Shown: positions 7,734 to 16,373 of the stretch, one piece after another
How positions within the stretch are numbered: the first letter of the stretch is position 1
How the letters are laid out: each line of letters opens with the position of its first letter
Source of the DNA: JARFQH01 sp963825595
GTDB lineage: Bacteria > Desulfobacterota > Desulfobacteria > Desulfobacterales > SG8-13
Direction: 5' to 3'
DNA: 64,000 nucleotides
Assembly: GCA_963825595.1 (NCBI GenBank)
Contig: CAWGUE010000024.1
Span: 62,001-126,000 of the forward strand
The notes under the pieces: generated by a model
What the model saw: only the letters and a program-made list of their open reading frames with translations
Database searches by the model: none
What the model was told of the DNA's origin: nothing
Translations under genes and position numbers: made by a program

Positions 7734-9221
7734 CGCACTTGGAGAATGCAAGCAGCACTGATTGCGCCCTGATTCTTTGGCTCGATACAGGGCCCTATCG
7801 GCTTTGTTGATCAGGTCCGCTTTGGAGGAGTCATTTTTCGGTGAGTGAGCGGCAATCCCGATGCTCATGGTGACGAAGATGGCCTGTTCGCCGTAAGAAA
7901 TCTGCATCGAGGCCAGCTTCTCGCGTAAACGCTCGGCCAAAATGTAGGCCCCCTCTTGGGGCGTTTCCGGCAGCAGAACGGCAAACTCTTCTCCACCGTA
8001 GCGGGCAACGACATCTGATTTGCGCATCGATTTCTGCAACAGCTCTGAAACTTCTCGCAAGACATAGTCCCCGGCCAGATGACCAAACGTGTCGTTGATC
8101 TTTTTAAAATGGTCAAGGTCCACCATCAGGAGCGTGAGGGGCATTTTGTACCGCTTGGCGCGGTACATTTCTTCATCGAGGACCTCCTGAAATCTCTGGT
8201 AGTTGGTCAACTTGGTCAGACCGTCATGGGTTGCCCTCTCGTTTAGTATTTCTATGCGTTTGTCCTGTTCGATCAGGCGGCTCAGGAAATCGGAGGACAG
8301 GTGGATCAACTCTTTTCTAGCGCCCTCGATCATTTCGATATAACTGGTTTCGGATTCGATCTTGATTTCGAAAACCGGAAATACCGCACCCGTGAGTTGG
8401 CCCACCTCCTCTAAAACCGGTTCCAATTGAAACGTATCCTCAAATCCGTACTCTTTGACATAGTGCTCTACCAGGCCCAGAAAAAAGGCCTTGTCGGATT
8501 TATTGACAAAATCGACCAGCAGCGACGTTAGGTGCAGCATTTGCGTTAGCATGGTTGTTTCCGGACTACCGGTTTTCAGGTGAGCCGGATGGTGATGATG
8601 AGCGATGGGAAGAGAAAATGTGTCCGGGAGCCCCCATTTTTTTACCAAAAGGCTGCCGATGTCCATATGCGTGAAACCAAGTACTTTGTTTTCAGCATCC
8701 TGATGAGACGACGGGCTCTCGGTTATTTCGTTCAGTACCAGTCTGTATTGATCATGCATGCACTGATTCAGGGTCAGGATGCCGATATCGTGCAGCAGTC
8801 CCAGGAAAAAGGCGTCATCCGCCAACTGAGGACGCGTCTTACCCGTTATCAGTTTCATGGTCACAGCACTGAAAAGTGAATCCTTCCAGAACTGAGTGTA
8901 ATCAAACCCCTCGCCATTGTCGGTCTGAAAGCATTTCACCACTGAAAAACTCAAGGCAAGATTCTTGACGGTGGTGGCGCCGAGGAGATTGACCGCATGT
9001 TTAACGGAAGTAATACGGGAATTCACTCCATAGTAAGGTGAATTAATCAGGCGCAGCACTTCCGCACTCAACGGTGGATCGGTGGATAGGATTTCCGCTA
9101 ATTCCTTCAAGCCGCTTTTTTGATCCTGAACGGCTTCCAGAATTTTAATGGCGACACCGGGCAGCGTGGGCAACTTTGCATTGTTGTTGATGACCGCGTT
9201 GATAATATCCTTAGATCCCAT
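7731..9221 (-). CDS. HDOD-GGDEF protein (probable diguanylate cyclase)
   Basis: About 496 residues. An HDOD domain (about residues 10-210: LPTLPGVAIKILEAVQD, and an HDIGILTLNQ stretch) is linked to a C-terminal GGDEF domain (about 335-495). The cyclase active site reads RYGGEEF, a catalytically acceptable variant, and an RKSD I-site lies five residues before it, so product inhibition by c-di-GMP is expected. No membrane segment is present. Start at 9221 was chosen because GGAAGG lies just upstream; the longer reading from 9269 has no ribosome site. The TAG stop coincides with the end of a repeat element, which may have reshaped the C-terminus. Confidence 0.88.
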   Translation of the reverse strand: MGSKDIINAVINNNAKLPTLPGVAIKILEAVQDQKSGLKELAEILSTDPPLSAEVLRLINSPYYGVNSRITSVKHAVNLLGATTVKNLALSFSVVKCFQTDNGEGFDYTQFWKDSLFSAVTMKLITGKTRPQLADDAFFLGLLHDIGILTLNQCMHDQYRLVLNEITESPSSHQDAENKVLGFTHMDIGSLLVKKWGLPDTFSLPIAHHHHPAHLKTGSPETTMLTQMLHLTSLLVDFVNKSDKAFFLGLVEHYVKEYGFEDTFQLEPVLEEVGQLTGAVFPVFEIKIESETSYIEMIEGARKELIHLSSDFLSRLIEQDKRIEILNERATHDGLTKLTNYQRFQEVLDEEMYRAKRYKMPLTLLMVDLDHFKKINDTFGHLAGDYVLREVSELLQKSMRKSDVVARYGGEEFAVLLPETPQEGAYILAERLREKLASMQISYGEQAIFVTMSIGIAAHSPKNDSSKADLINKADRALYRAKESGRNQCCLHSPSA

Positions 9222-9606
9222 TGAAACCTTCCTTCCCGGTGTATCGGGAAAACCGACTGTGGACGGCAATCCGATTCATATGTGGTGCCGGCCTCTGGAA
9301 TGTTATCGGTCAAGAATGGGGAAAACTTAAGGGAGAAACTCTACTGATGACATTTAAAAACACATAGCCATCGAATACAGCGGCCCGCAAGAGATGTGAT
9401 TGGATGGTCGCGCAGCGTCTCCGGCGTAAACCCACCCGGCGAGGTGCAGCATGAAGAGCAAGGAAGCCCACCCCGCCGCCTTGGCGAATGGGCTTCCCTG
9501 GAAGGTGCCACCATCCGGGAACAGCATGTGGCAGTGACGACATTTGTAGCTATTTCAAATATATATTTATTGGCGCGAACGGGTTGAGCGCCTCATCATC
9601 CGATAA

Positions 9607-10449
9607 TTATACGAGCGCGGCCATTTTCTCGGCAATGGCATCGAACGCATGGGTCACCCCCGAATCAGCGTACGCTTCGCGAAAACACGTACCCGAATCC
9701 CCGCACAAGACCACGTTGGGATCGATAGGAATGCGACCCAGGAAATTGAGATTGAACTGCCGTGCGGTTTTTTCGCCTCCGCCGGAGCCGAACAGTTCGA
9801 TGAGCGTATTACAATGGGGGCAGGTCAGCCCGCTCATGTTCTCTATGAGTCCAAAAACTTCCATATTGACCCGCTTGCAGAAGCTGATCGATTTGCGAAC
9901 GTCTGCAAGGGCCACCTCTTGTGGTGTAGTTACGATAATAGCCTTGGCGTCTTTGACGATCTGGGCGATGGTCAGCGGCTCGTCACCGGTTCCAGGCGGC
10001 GCGTCGATAATCAGAAAATCGAGCTCCCCCCAATCGACATCACCGATGAACTGCTGAATCGCTGAATACTTAATCGGACCGCGCCAGATAACGGCTTCGT
10101 CTTTGCTTGCCATGAGCGACTCAACCGACACCGCTTTAAGATTATCCGAAAAACTGGCCGGGCTTAACTTGCGGTTGGGTCCGACGTCTAAGGTACCCTT
10201 TAATCCGAGCATGCGCGGTACATCCGGCCCATGAAGATCGACATCCATGATTCCGACCTTGAAGCCCTTGTTGGCCAGGGCAATGGACAGATGGACGGAT
10301 GTGCTGGTTTTTCCGACACCACCTTTCCCGCTCATGACCAGGAATTTGTTCTTAATTTTTCCGAGCGCGCTGTTAATCTTCGCGTCCTGTTCGGCATGGG
10401 GATCTTTTTTGTTGGATGGATCCGGTACATTTTCCATTATTTGTGCCAT
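9607..10449 (-). CDS. Mrp/NBP35-type Fe-S carrier ATPase
   Basis: A 280-residue P-loop NTPase of the Mrp/ApbC/NBP35 group, which carries and transfers Fe-S clusters in the cytoplasm. The deviant Walker A SGKGGVGKTST lies at residues 40-50, the Walker B-like DAPPGTGDEP in mid-protein, and the cluster-binding CPHC towards the C-terminus. It lacks the N-terminal DUF59 domain of longer Mrp proteins. AAGGAG precedes the ATG at 10449. The UPF0251 gene lies about 100 bases upstream on the same strand, a pairing common in anaerobes, so co-regulation is likely. Confidence 0.92.
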   Translation of the reverse strand: MAQIMENVPDPSNKKDPHAEQDAKINSALGKIKNKFLVMSGKGGVGKTSTSVHLSIALANKGFKVGIMDVDLHGPDVPRMLGLKGTLDVGPNRKLSPASFSDNLKAVSVESLMASKDEAVIWRGPIKYSAIQQFIGDVDWGELDFLIIDAPPGTGDEPLTIAQIVKDAKAIIVTTPQEVALADVRKSISFCKRVNMEVFGLIENMSGLTCPHCNTLIELFGSGGGEKTARQFNLNFLGRIPIDPNVVLCGDSGTCFREAYADSGVTHAFDAIAEKMAALV

Positions 10450-10550
10450 ATATTTTGATCTCCTTTACTTGAAATGCTCGTCAGCGTCTCTGTTGCCGCA
10501 TACGATCCCCTAGCGCTATGTTGTGAAGTGAATTGTTTTGGGGATCGGAG

Positions 10551-10991
10551 TTACGGGCGTGGTGCTTGATTTTTTTCAAGGGTTCTCTCGCGACGGAACT
10601 CATCTTTACCGCATTGCGGACACCCCTGAGGTGTTCCGGTGCCACAGGGTTCTTCCCAGCGGTGCTGGCACCGAAGGCAGCAGAAGATCCGCGCGGTTTC
10701 GATGAGTTTATAATTACCGCCCTCGACATTGATCGCCTTGCCGTTGATAATGGCGTCTGCAACAGCTTTGCGGGCCCTCTGTATTATACGCCCGAATGTG
10801 GCGCGGGAAACACCCATGCGCCGTCCCGCCTCTTCATGGGATAATCCGATCAAGTCTGAGAGGCGAATCGCCTCGCGCTCATCCACCGTCAAACGCACCT
10901 CGTCAAGTTCCAGCATCGGTATGCCTCTGGGCTTGAAGTAACTGATATGGGGTTTGAAAGCGACAAAACGGTCCTTCTGCGGCCTGACCAT
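10551..10991 (-). CDS. UPF0251/DUF134 DNA-binding protein
   Basis: About 146 residues. An N-terminal RNA-polymerase sigma-like helix-turn-helix (LTVDEREAIRLSDLIGLSHEEAGRRMG then VSRATFGRIIQRARK) is followed by a Cys-rich C-terminus (CCLRCQHRWEEPCGTG...CPQCG) that probably binds zinc or an Fe-S cluster. The family is a predicted regulator often encoded beside Mrp ATPases and dinitrogenase-cofactor-like proteins. Start at 10991 was chosen for its AAGGA; the longer frame from 11048 has no ribosome site. Confidence 0.88.
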   Translation of the reverse strand: MVRPQKDRFVAFKPHISYFKPRGIPMLELDEVRLTVDEREAIRLSDLIGLSHEEAGRRMGVSRATFGRIIQRARKAVADAIINGKAINVEGGNYKLIETARIFCCLRCQHRWEEPCGTGTPQGCPQCGKDEFRRERTLEKNQAPRP

Positions 10992-11113
10992 ATTTTTTCC
11001 TTTTATGAGATAATGCTCACATCTATGGCTTCGCGCACCCGATGTCAAGGATTTTTAGCCGATTTCAGCATTCAACCGGCATCGATCTCCTAAGCCAAAA
11101 ATTCATCCCCGGA

Positions 11114-11153
11114 TAGAAGCCATCTCAAAATCAGGATTTTGAGATGGCTTCTA
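11114..11153. repeat. Perfect 19-bp palindrome, minimal family A element
   Basis: TAGAAGCCATCTCAAAATC (11114-11132) faces its exact complement at 11135-11153 with a two-base centre. The TAGAAGnnnnnTcAAAA layout matches the ends of the family A repeats, so this looks like two ends joined with the interior lost. Its outer TAG is the stop codon of the 11151-11651 gene, and it could also fold as a terminator. Confidence 0.75.
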
Positions 11154-11651
11154 ATCATTTTTATCCTGCTGTTCTTTTGCCAGTTGCTCGGCAGACATTG
11201 TCCAAAAAGGTTTACCGTCCTTGGTCAGGCGCACTTTGAGTACGTAATAGTCCCCTTTTTTGATTTTCGAGGCCATGAAAACGTCCTTGCCATTGATCTC
11301 GGCCCAAACCCCGCGTACTTTTACCTGGTCACCCCGCTTGAGTCCGATACTTTCGGCATCCCGGTACCAAGTCGGACAGACGTGCACGTCGATTGTTTCA
11401 TCATCGGATTCTTTAACGTTCAGAATAACACCGGGTGACATGTTGGGCATCGGAGCAGTTTCGGTGATTTTGACCACTTTGCCCTTGAACGAATCCATCT
11501 CAGAAAAGTTGTAATAGCTGTTGTAAGCACCGTCCAGTTCCCAACCACCCATATCTTTTGTTTCAGCGGCAAAGGCGGCGCCGCAACAGACCATCGCTAC
11601 CAGACCTAACAGATATAAACTATTAAGAATTTTGATCCATCTCTTTATCAT
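11151..11651 (-). CDS. Exported protein of unknown function
   Basis: A 166-residue protein with a clear signal peptide (residues 1-28, cleavage likely after AFA). The mature part has a beta-rich central region (KGKVVKITETAPM, VILNVKESDDETIDVHVCP, KRGDQVKVRGVWAEINGKDVF) reminiscent of an OB-fold or BOF-like domain, and a C-terminal KPFWTMSAEQ helix. I do not recognise a named family. It is flanked by genes on the same strand but 102 bases or more away, so it is probably its own unit. GGAGG precedes the ATG. The stop codon lies in a perfect palindrome. Confidence 0.7.
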   Translation of the reverse strand: MIKRWIKILNSLYLLGLVAMVCCGAAFAAETKDMGGWELDGAYNSYYNFSEMDSFKGKVVKITETAPMPNMSPGVILNVKESDDETIDVHVCPTWYRDAESIGLKRGDQVKVRGVWAEINGKDVFMASKIKKGDYYVLKVRLTKDGKPFWTMSAEQLAKEQQDKND

Positions 11652-11920
11652 CGATCCTCCTTTATTAACGGCTACTCTCCGACGGTCGCCAACAAAATAA
11701 ATAATTTAATATAAGACCCGTTTGATATTTGTAACCCCTGAATCGCTTATTTTAAAAGCCATGGAGCAGATATTTCCGCTTTTTAAACGGCAATTAGACG
11801 TTCCTGGAAACGCCATTGGACAATTTCGTCCTTGAGGCGTTTAGCACCCGACCATCATAAGCGCACCTTCTCGCCCGGCAGACCGACGCTCATCTGAATG
11901 AAAACCTGTGACGGTGCCAT

Positions 11921-12325
11921 TTAAGAATTACCGCGATTATTCGGTGGGTGCCTTTCCGAACCGTGACGGCGGGCAACGGCCCAGTATACGATTCCGTTGA
12001 GAGCGATGGCAGCAGCGCCCAAAAATAGCTGCATGGTGCGCGTCAACCCGGTCGGATACAAAACAGGCAAAATCAGGTGCTCAATGAAACCGCCGGAATA
12101 TACCGCCCCGCCGCCTTTGTGCCGCAGAAAATTTTCCAGTGGTGTCAGCGGGCAGATCCAACCGCTGAATTCGATCAGCACACCCCAGAAAAGAGCCGGA
12201 ATGTGAAACCAGAGGACCTTGGGGCGCCATAACCCTCCCAGTCCGCCCACTACGACGAAAATAACGAACAACAGATGCAAAACGACGACGACATCCGCTG
12301 CAATAAGGTAAACCGTTGGAGGCAT
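11921..12325 (-). CDS. DUF2784 family membrane protein
   Basis: About 134 residues with four hydrophobic segments: 5-26, 37-56, a weaker one near 88-100, and 103-123 (counting from the ATG at 12325; a TTG at 12367 would give 148). The motifs WICPLTPLENFLRHKGG and GGFIEHLILPVLYP are typical of DUF2784, a family of unknown function in the inner membrane. The 11652-11920 stretch before it contains no gene that I can see. Confidence 0.8.
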   Translation of the reverse strand: MPPTVYLIAADVVVVLHLLFVIFVVVGGLGGLWRPKVLWFHIPALFWGVLIEFSGWICPLTPLENFLRHKGGGAVYSGGFIEHLILPVLYPTGLTRTMQLFLGAAAIALNGIVYWAVARRHGSERHPPNNRGNS

Positions 12326-12410
12326 CCGGGGTGAAAAGGCTAATGGTGTTAAAGCATTAAACGTCAATCGGCCGCGGGATGGCTGCCGATTGAAATATCG
12401 CCGGCAGGCA

Positions 12411-13124
12411 TCAATTCGGCTGCTGCCAGTGAATTTTCTGATTCTCGAAATCGATAGTGTAACGTGAATTCCGCAGGATGTTCATACCCAGCAAGCCACT
12501 GAAATGAACCGGTTCTACAGATTTGGTCTCGTGCTTAATCACGGTCGCTTCGACTTCTTTCAGGTCGAGTGGTCCAAGCTTGAGGTAGTCCAAAACGACC
12601 AAATCGGTTTCGATGAGATCGCCACCGGCCACCATGGATACCCCTTTCTGACGGGATTTGATGCCGAGCATACCGGCCAGATCGTCGAAAAGCACCAGAT
12701 GGGAAGCGCCCGTGTCGAGCAGGAACAAGATTTCCATTTCTTTTATGCCGTATCCGATGGTCACCGGAACCAGCACCTGGTTATCTATAATTATCACATC
12801 CGTTTGCTGGCGCTTTAGCCGCGCTTCTTTATCACGCTGCCCCCTGAGTTTGAGTTCCTCCAGCGCCCGTTGAACATCTCTTTCGCGATCTTTCTGGAGC
12901 ATGATCGATCTTTCGCCTTCCGGCAGATGATCGTATTTTTCACGATACACTTTCATTTGCGGCCGGTATTCGTCGGGGACATTGGCGAGATCGTCGACAT
13001 AGTGAACATCACCATCTTCGGTAATATAGCGGTAAAATTCCGACAAGGAATCGGAGGGACACATAAAGTAAGTAATGCAGATGATGAACAGTGCTGCAGC
13101 CGTCGTCGCTTTTCGCGATGTCAT
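12411..13124 (-). CDS. Retropepsin-like aspartic protease with DUF4124 domain
   Basis: A 237-residue exported protein. A hydrophobic N-terminus (10-25) is followed by a DUF4124 module (FYRYITEDGDVHYVDDLANVP), a charged coiled-coil stretch (about 75-107, rich in Arg, Glu and Lys), and a single retroviral-type aspartic protease domain with FLLDTGAS (D137, T138, G139) and the later LLGMNIL. One DTG per chain means it should act as a dimer. The substrate is unknown. It lies 85 bases upstream of the DUF2784 gene on the same strand. Confidence 0.85.
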   Translation of the reverse strand: MTSRKATTAAALFIICITYFMCPSDSLSEFYRYITEDGDVHYVDDLANVPDEYRPQMKVYREKYDHLPEGERSIMLQKDRERDVQRALEELKLRGQRDKEARLKRQQTDVIIIDNQVLVPVTIGYGIKEMEILFLLDTGASHLVLFDDLAGMLGIKSRQKGVSMVAGGDLIETDLVVLDYLKLGPLDLKEVEATVIKHETKSVEPVHFSGLLGMNILRNSRYTIDFENQKIHWQQPN

Positions 13125-13398
13125 TCGAATTCCCCTTCGATCTCGGATCCACTCAAATCAAGTATGACATTATATCACAAAAGATCACAATCGATCCAGC
13201 ACCAACATGGGTCGGTGCACCCGCTTCCGGTATTCAGCCGCGGAAAGCCGCAATTGTGTCGATCAGGAAGACGAAAGGAGTGAATCGAATCAACGGAAGC
13301 AGCAGGCGGGCGTGGTTTAACAGGCTGTAAACAAACGATGACACTTGGCCATACAGTGTTAAAATCCGGCTCAAAATACTTGTCTATAACTTATATAC

Positions 13399-13436
13399 TT
13401 GATTAATCCCTGTAGCTGAGTGCAGGAATTAATCAA
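13399..13436 (-). terminator. Hairpin after the acyltransferase gene
   Basis: TTGATTAATCCCTG faces CAGGAATTAATCAA across a 10-base loop (14-base stem, one mismatch). It lies just past the 13468-15000 stop and may end that transcript; there is no clear T run. The 13125-13398 stretch holds no recognisable gene. Confidence 0.4.
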
Positions 13437-13467
13437 ATTCAACGGGTTGCAAGGCGTTTCTGTGCCG

Positions 13468-15000
13468 TTATATCGGGTTGGAATTCGACCCGGAACGCCA
13501 ATGGGTGATGGAGTTGGCATAATAGCTGAGAACATCACGCATGGCGGGATCGGCCCTATATGTGCCGTTTGTTTCAATAATCAACCGGCGGATTGTAAGC
13601 ATGTTTAGGGCCGTAACAATGTTCTGGACCCGGCTACGGGTAGAAATGAATACCGGTGCCCCCCTGGCCTGGATATCGGCAATGAGACGGTTCACCTGTT
13701 CCTCAATTTCAAACGCTGAAAACGAGGATTCCGGGTTTTCCTGAAAAACTGCAGCGACCATAGGTATCGGCAGAACCGGTATGACCGCGGCAATGGCATC
13801 CATCAATTTATAACTCAGCGTTTCAACCGCCTTGAATCGTTCCGTGCGATCCATTCGGCTGAAATCGATACCCCGTTCGACGCAGTAATCGTGCAGCGAA
13901 ACATAAGGACCGAAGTTGACGCAGGCATACCCGAATTTTCGCCATCTGCTCGAAATCATCAGTGTGACACTCTTCAACATGAAGAGACTTGTGGTTTTGA
14001 AAACAAACCAGCGGCTCCGACTGGCGGCTACAGGGTCCAACGAACGCAGTAAACTGCGATCTTCCATGGTTCGATCGTAGTTGAGCCCGACCGGCACAAA
14101 GACGATATCACGGTCCATATCGGTATGATAACCGCGGACCATATAGTCGATAATTCCGAATTTGGGTCGCCCCATCTGTCCGTTACGGCTTAAACCGCCC
14201 TCGGGGAATACCGCCTGGCAAACCCCTTCCTTGGTCGCCATGCGGATGTAACGTTCCAGAACCAGTCGATACAGGGCGTTGTTCGATCGGCGACGCACGA
14301 AAAAAGCTCCCATGGCACGAATCAGCGTTTGCAGCGGCCAGATCCTGGCCCATTCTCCGACCGCGTACGACAGGGCCGTCCGTTCGGCAACCAGAAAGGA
14401 GACGATGATGTAGTCCATATTGCTGCGATGATTCATGACAAAAACAACCGTCGAATCCGGATCAATCTTTTCGAGTCTGGCACTGTCGATAAGGCCGATA
14501 TGGACCTGATACAGCAATCGCGCGATTTTCTTGGCTACCCAGTAACCGATCCGGAAATATAGGTAGGCATTAAAGGCCGGCACTATTTCCTTCGCGTAAA
14601 CCACCACCTCCTTTTGTACTATTTGCCTGGAGACCCCGCGCTGCCGGACTTCACGCTGTATGGCCTTGATAACACCGGGATCATTGATCAAACGATCGAT
14701 GAGCACCTTTCGCTTGGTCAACTGAAAAGGCCGGATTTCTAGTGACAGTCGACGGCTGATGTCATCAATCACGCGATTGATGCTGCGCTGCATGAACCAA
14801 CGCATGATCGGAAACAGCAACCTGTCGGCCAGAGTGAAGGCGGTGCCCCCCAGCAGAAGCACAAAGATCCAAAAAGGGACTATGACGGTCTCGTTCATAT
14901 CAGACGGTACCGAGTGGCCATCAACCCGGAGCTGAACCTGATCCAAGGTTTTCGGGAGACCCTTTGGATCCATCCGGGAATCATCGCAACGTCGAAACAA
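13468..15000 (-). CDS. PlsB-like glycerol-3-phosphate/lysophospholipid acyltransferase
   Basis: About 510 residues. The acyltransferase core has the HX4D motif in MNHRSNMDY (H191, D196), the substrate-binding GAFFVRR block and FPEGGLSRNG near 276-285, which is the PlsB-type pattern. One N-terminal hydrophobic segment (about 38-60) anchors it in the inner membrane. It is shorter than enterobacterial PlsB (about 800 residues), like the PlsB-related proteins of other deltaproteobacteria. Likely role: acyl transfer to glycerol phosphate in phospholipid synthesis. The start is uncertain; ATGs at 15000, 14973 and 14898 all lack a strong ribosome site. Confidence 0.82.
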   Translation of the reverse strand: MFRRCDDSRMDPKGLPKTLDQVQLRVDGHSVPSDMNETVIVPFWIFVLLLGGTAFTLADRLLFPIMRWFMQRSINRVIDDISRRLSLEIRPFQLTKRKVLIDRLINDPGVIKAIQREVRQRGVSRQIVQKEVVVYAKEIVPAFNAYLYFRIGYWVAKKIARLLYQVHIGLIDSARLEKIDPDSTVVFVMNHRSNMDYIIVSFLVAERTALSYAVGEWARIWPLQTLIRAMGAFFVRRRSNNALYRLVLERYIRMATKEGVCQAVFPEGGLSRNGQMGRPKFGIIDYMVRGYHTDMDRDIVFVPVGLNYDRTMEDRSLLRSLDPVAASRSRWFVFKTTSLFMLKSVTLMISSRWRKFGYACVNFGPYVSLHDYCVERGIDFSRMDRTERFKAVETLSYKLMDAIAAVIPVLPIPMVAAVFQENPESSFSAFEIEEQVNRLIADIQARGAPVFISTRSRVQNIVTALNMLTIRRLIIETNGTYRADPAMRDVLSYYANSITHWRSGSNSNPI

Positions 15001-15112
15001 GATGAACAGCCCTGCCTCAAGTGTGCTTTGCTGATTGCATTCTTCTTTACAATGTTTACCATGAGCAAGTTACCCAATGAAAAACCAACCTAACGACGAA
15101 GAGGACTGTGAA

Positions 15113-15262
15113 ATGAAAGGACGAACAATAACTAAGGACGAGCAAGGGTGCATCAGTGAGTGCATCCATCAGCACTGGGGAGATCCGGAGAGCACTGAAA
15201 CACCTGAATCACGTGACGAAAAATACGAGAAGTGCCTGGAGGGCTGCCGCATCTGTGGCTGA
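15113..15262 (+). CDS. Small twin-CX3C cysteine protein
   Basis: A 49-residue protein beginning at the ATG at 15113, eight bases after GAGG (an upstream ATG at 15077 lacks a ribosome site). It has two CX3C pairs, C13/C17 and C41/C45, plus C48, around a charged middle rich in Glu. The spacing suggests two disulfide- or metal-linked helices. No signal peptide is seen. It is divergently placed between the acyltransferase and the enoyl-CoA hydratase genes. I recognise no family. Confidence 0.6.
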   Translation: MKGRTITKDEQGCISECIHQHWGDPESTETPESRDEKYEKCLEGCRICG

Positions 15263-15379
15263 AAATACTTCCGGCCGACCGGCAAACTGAAATAGCGGGA
15301 TTGTGCGAACAGCGGTTTTTTCATCCCGCCTAATTCGAGTATTTTCCAGTCATTCTGATGAATATGTGAAATTTATGGG

Positions 15380-16126
15380 TTAAAACTTTTCTGCAGCCTT
15401 CTCGAGCAATGTATGCACGGATGGCTCAAACCAGCACGAAAGCATTTCTTCTTTACGCTGGGAACGATTTTGCTCGAACCCGAGGCGCACCGACGCGGTT
15501 CGGTTTTGCTTGATGAGGGCAAAAGCGGCCTGCGGCTTATCCGCCAAGGTGGAGATAACTTCGAGTGCCCGCGCTTCGATGGTTTCTTCCGTACTGATTT
15601 CGTCTGCCAATCCGATGGCCAAGGCCTCCTCGGGTGGTACCATCTCCCCTTTGTAACACAGGTCGGTCGCCACCCTGTCACCGACAATCTGCCTGAGCAT
15701 CAGGTCCGCCAGGTATGGAACCGGAAGGCCAATGTTGATCTCGTTCAGGCCCATAAAATTTCTGCCTGGAGCAATCAAGCGGTAATCGGCACTCAATGCC
15801 AGAATTGTCCCACCAGCAACGGCATGTCCTGAAATGGCTGCAGCCGTGGGTATCGGCAGAGTGTAAAGATCGAGGATTGCCTGGTCGAAGGCATCCCAGA
15901 AACGGCTCATCCTCTCACGCTCGAAATCGATAAGTTCCGGAAGGTTGAGCCCGATGCTGAAAAATTTTGTGCCCCCCGCCAGAACGCATCCTTTGTACTC
16001 CCTTCGAATCCGAGTGAGGGCCTCGGAGAGACCCGTTACCATGGCCGACCCGATGGCATTGGTGATCCCGCTGGTCAAACGCAGCAATGCCACCTTGCCG
16101 TGGATGTCAACTGTCACGTTTTCCAT
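15380..16126 (-). CDS. Enoyl-CoA hydratase/isomerase family protein
   Basis: A 248-residue crotonase-fold enzyme expected to hydrate or isomerise enoyl-CoA esters in fatty or aromatic acid breakdown. The oxyanion-hole segments are seen as AGGTKFFSIGLNLPEL and AISGHAVAGGTILALSADYRL. The catalytic Glu pair is not conserved in the usual way; MGLNEINIGLPVP keeps one Glu at the second position, so the reaction could be isomerase-like. GGAG precedes the ATG. No other beta-oxidation gene is adjacent. Confidence 0.85.
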   Translation of the reverse strand: MENVTVDIHGKVALLRLTSGITNAIGSAMVTGLSEALTRIRREYKGCVLAGGTKFFSIGLNLPELIDFERERMSRFWDAFDQAILDLYTLPIPTAAAISGHAVAGGTILALSADYRLIAPGRNFMGLNEINIGLPVPYLADLMLRQIVGDRVATDLCYKGEMVPPEEALAIGLADEISTEETIEARALEVISTLADKPQAAFALIKQNRTASVRLGFEQNRSQRKEEMLSCWFEPSVHTLLEKAAEKF

Positions 16127-16373
16127 TTAATGTCTCCGAGTGATGGACAGTGGAACATCTTCTTCCGCAATACAGCAGCGCGGTGTTGACGACACCGCCG
16201 GAAAAATCGACGATCAGATCAGGATATCCTTTCAACTAACTATTGATCACAATTACCGCATCCGGTCAACCGCAGGCATTGGATAAAATATTATTTACAA
16301 AAGCCGAAAGGCCATGGTAAGGGAACATTTCGACTGATCGAGAACCGGAAACAAGACAGTGAAGGGGGTCGCA

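Noticed and set aside
9345..9540. Minus-strand reading with KCRHCH, like a zinc ribbon
   Set aside because: The frame has no start codon after an in-frame TGA and no ribosome site; possibly a decayed gene, but not supported.
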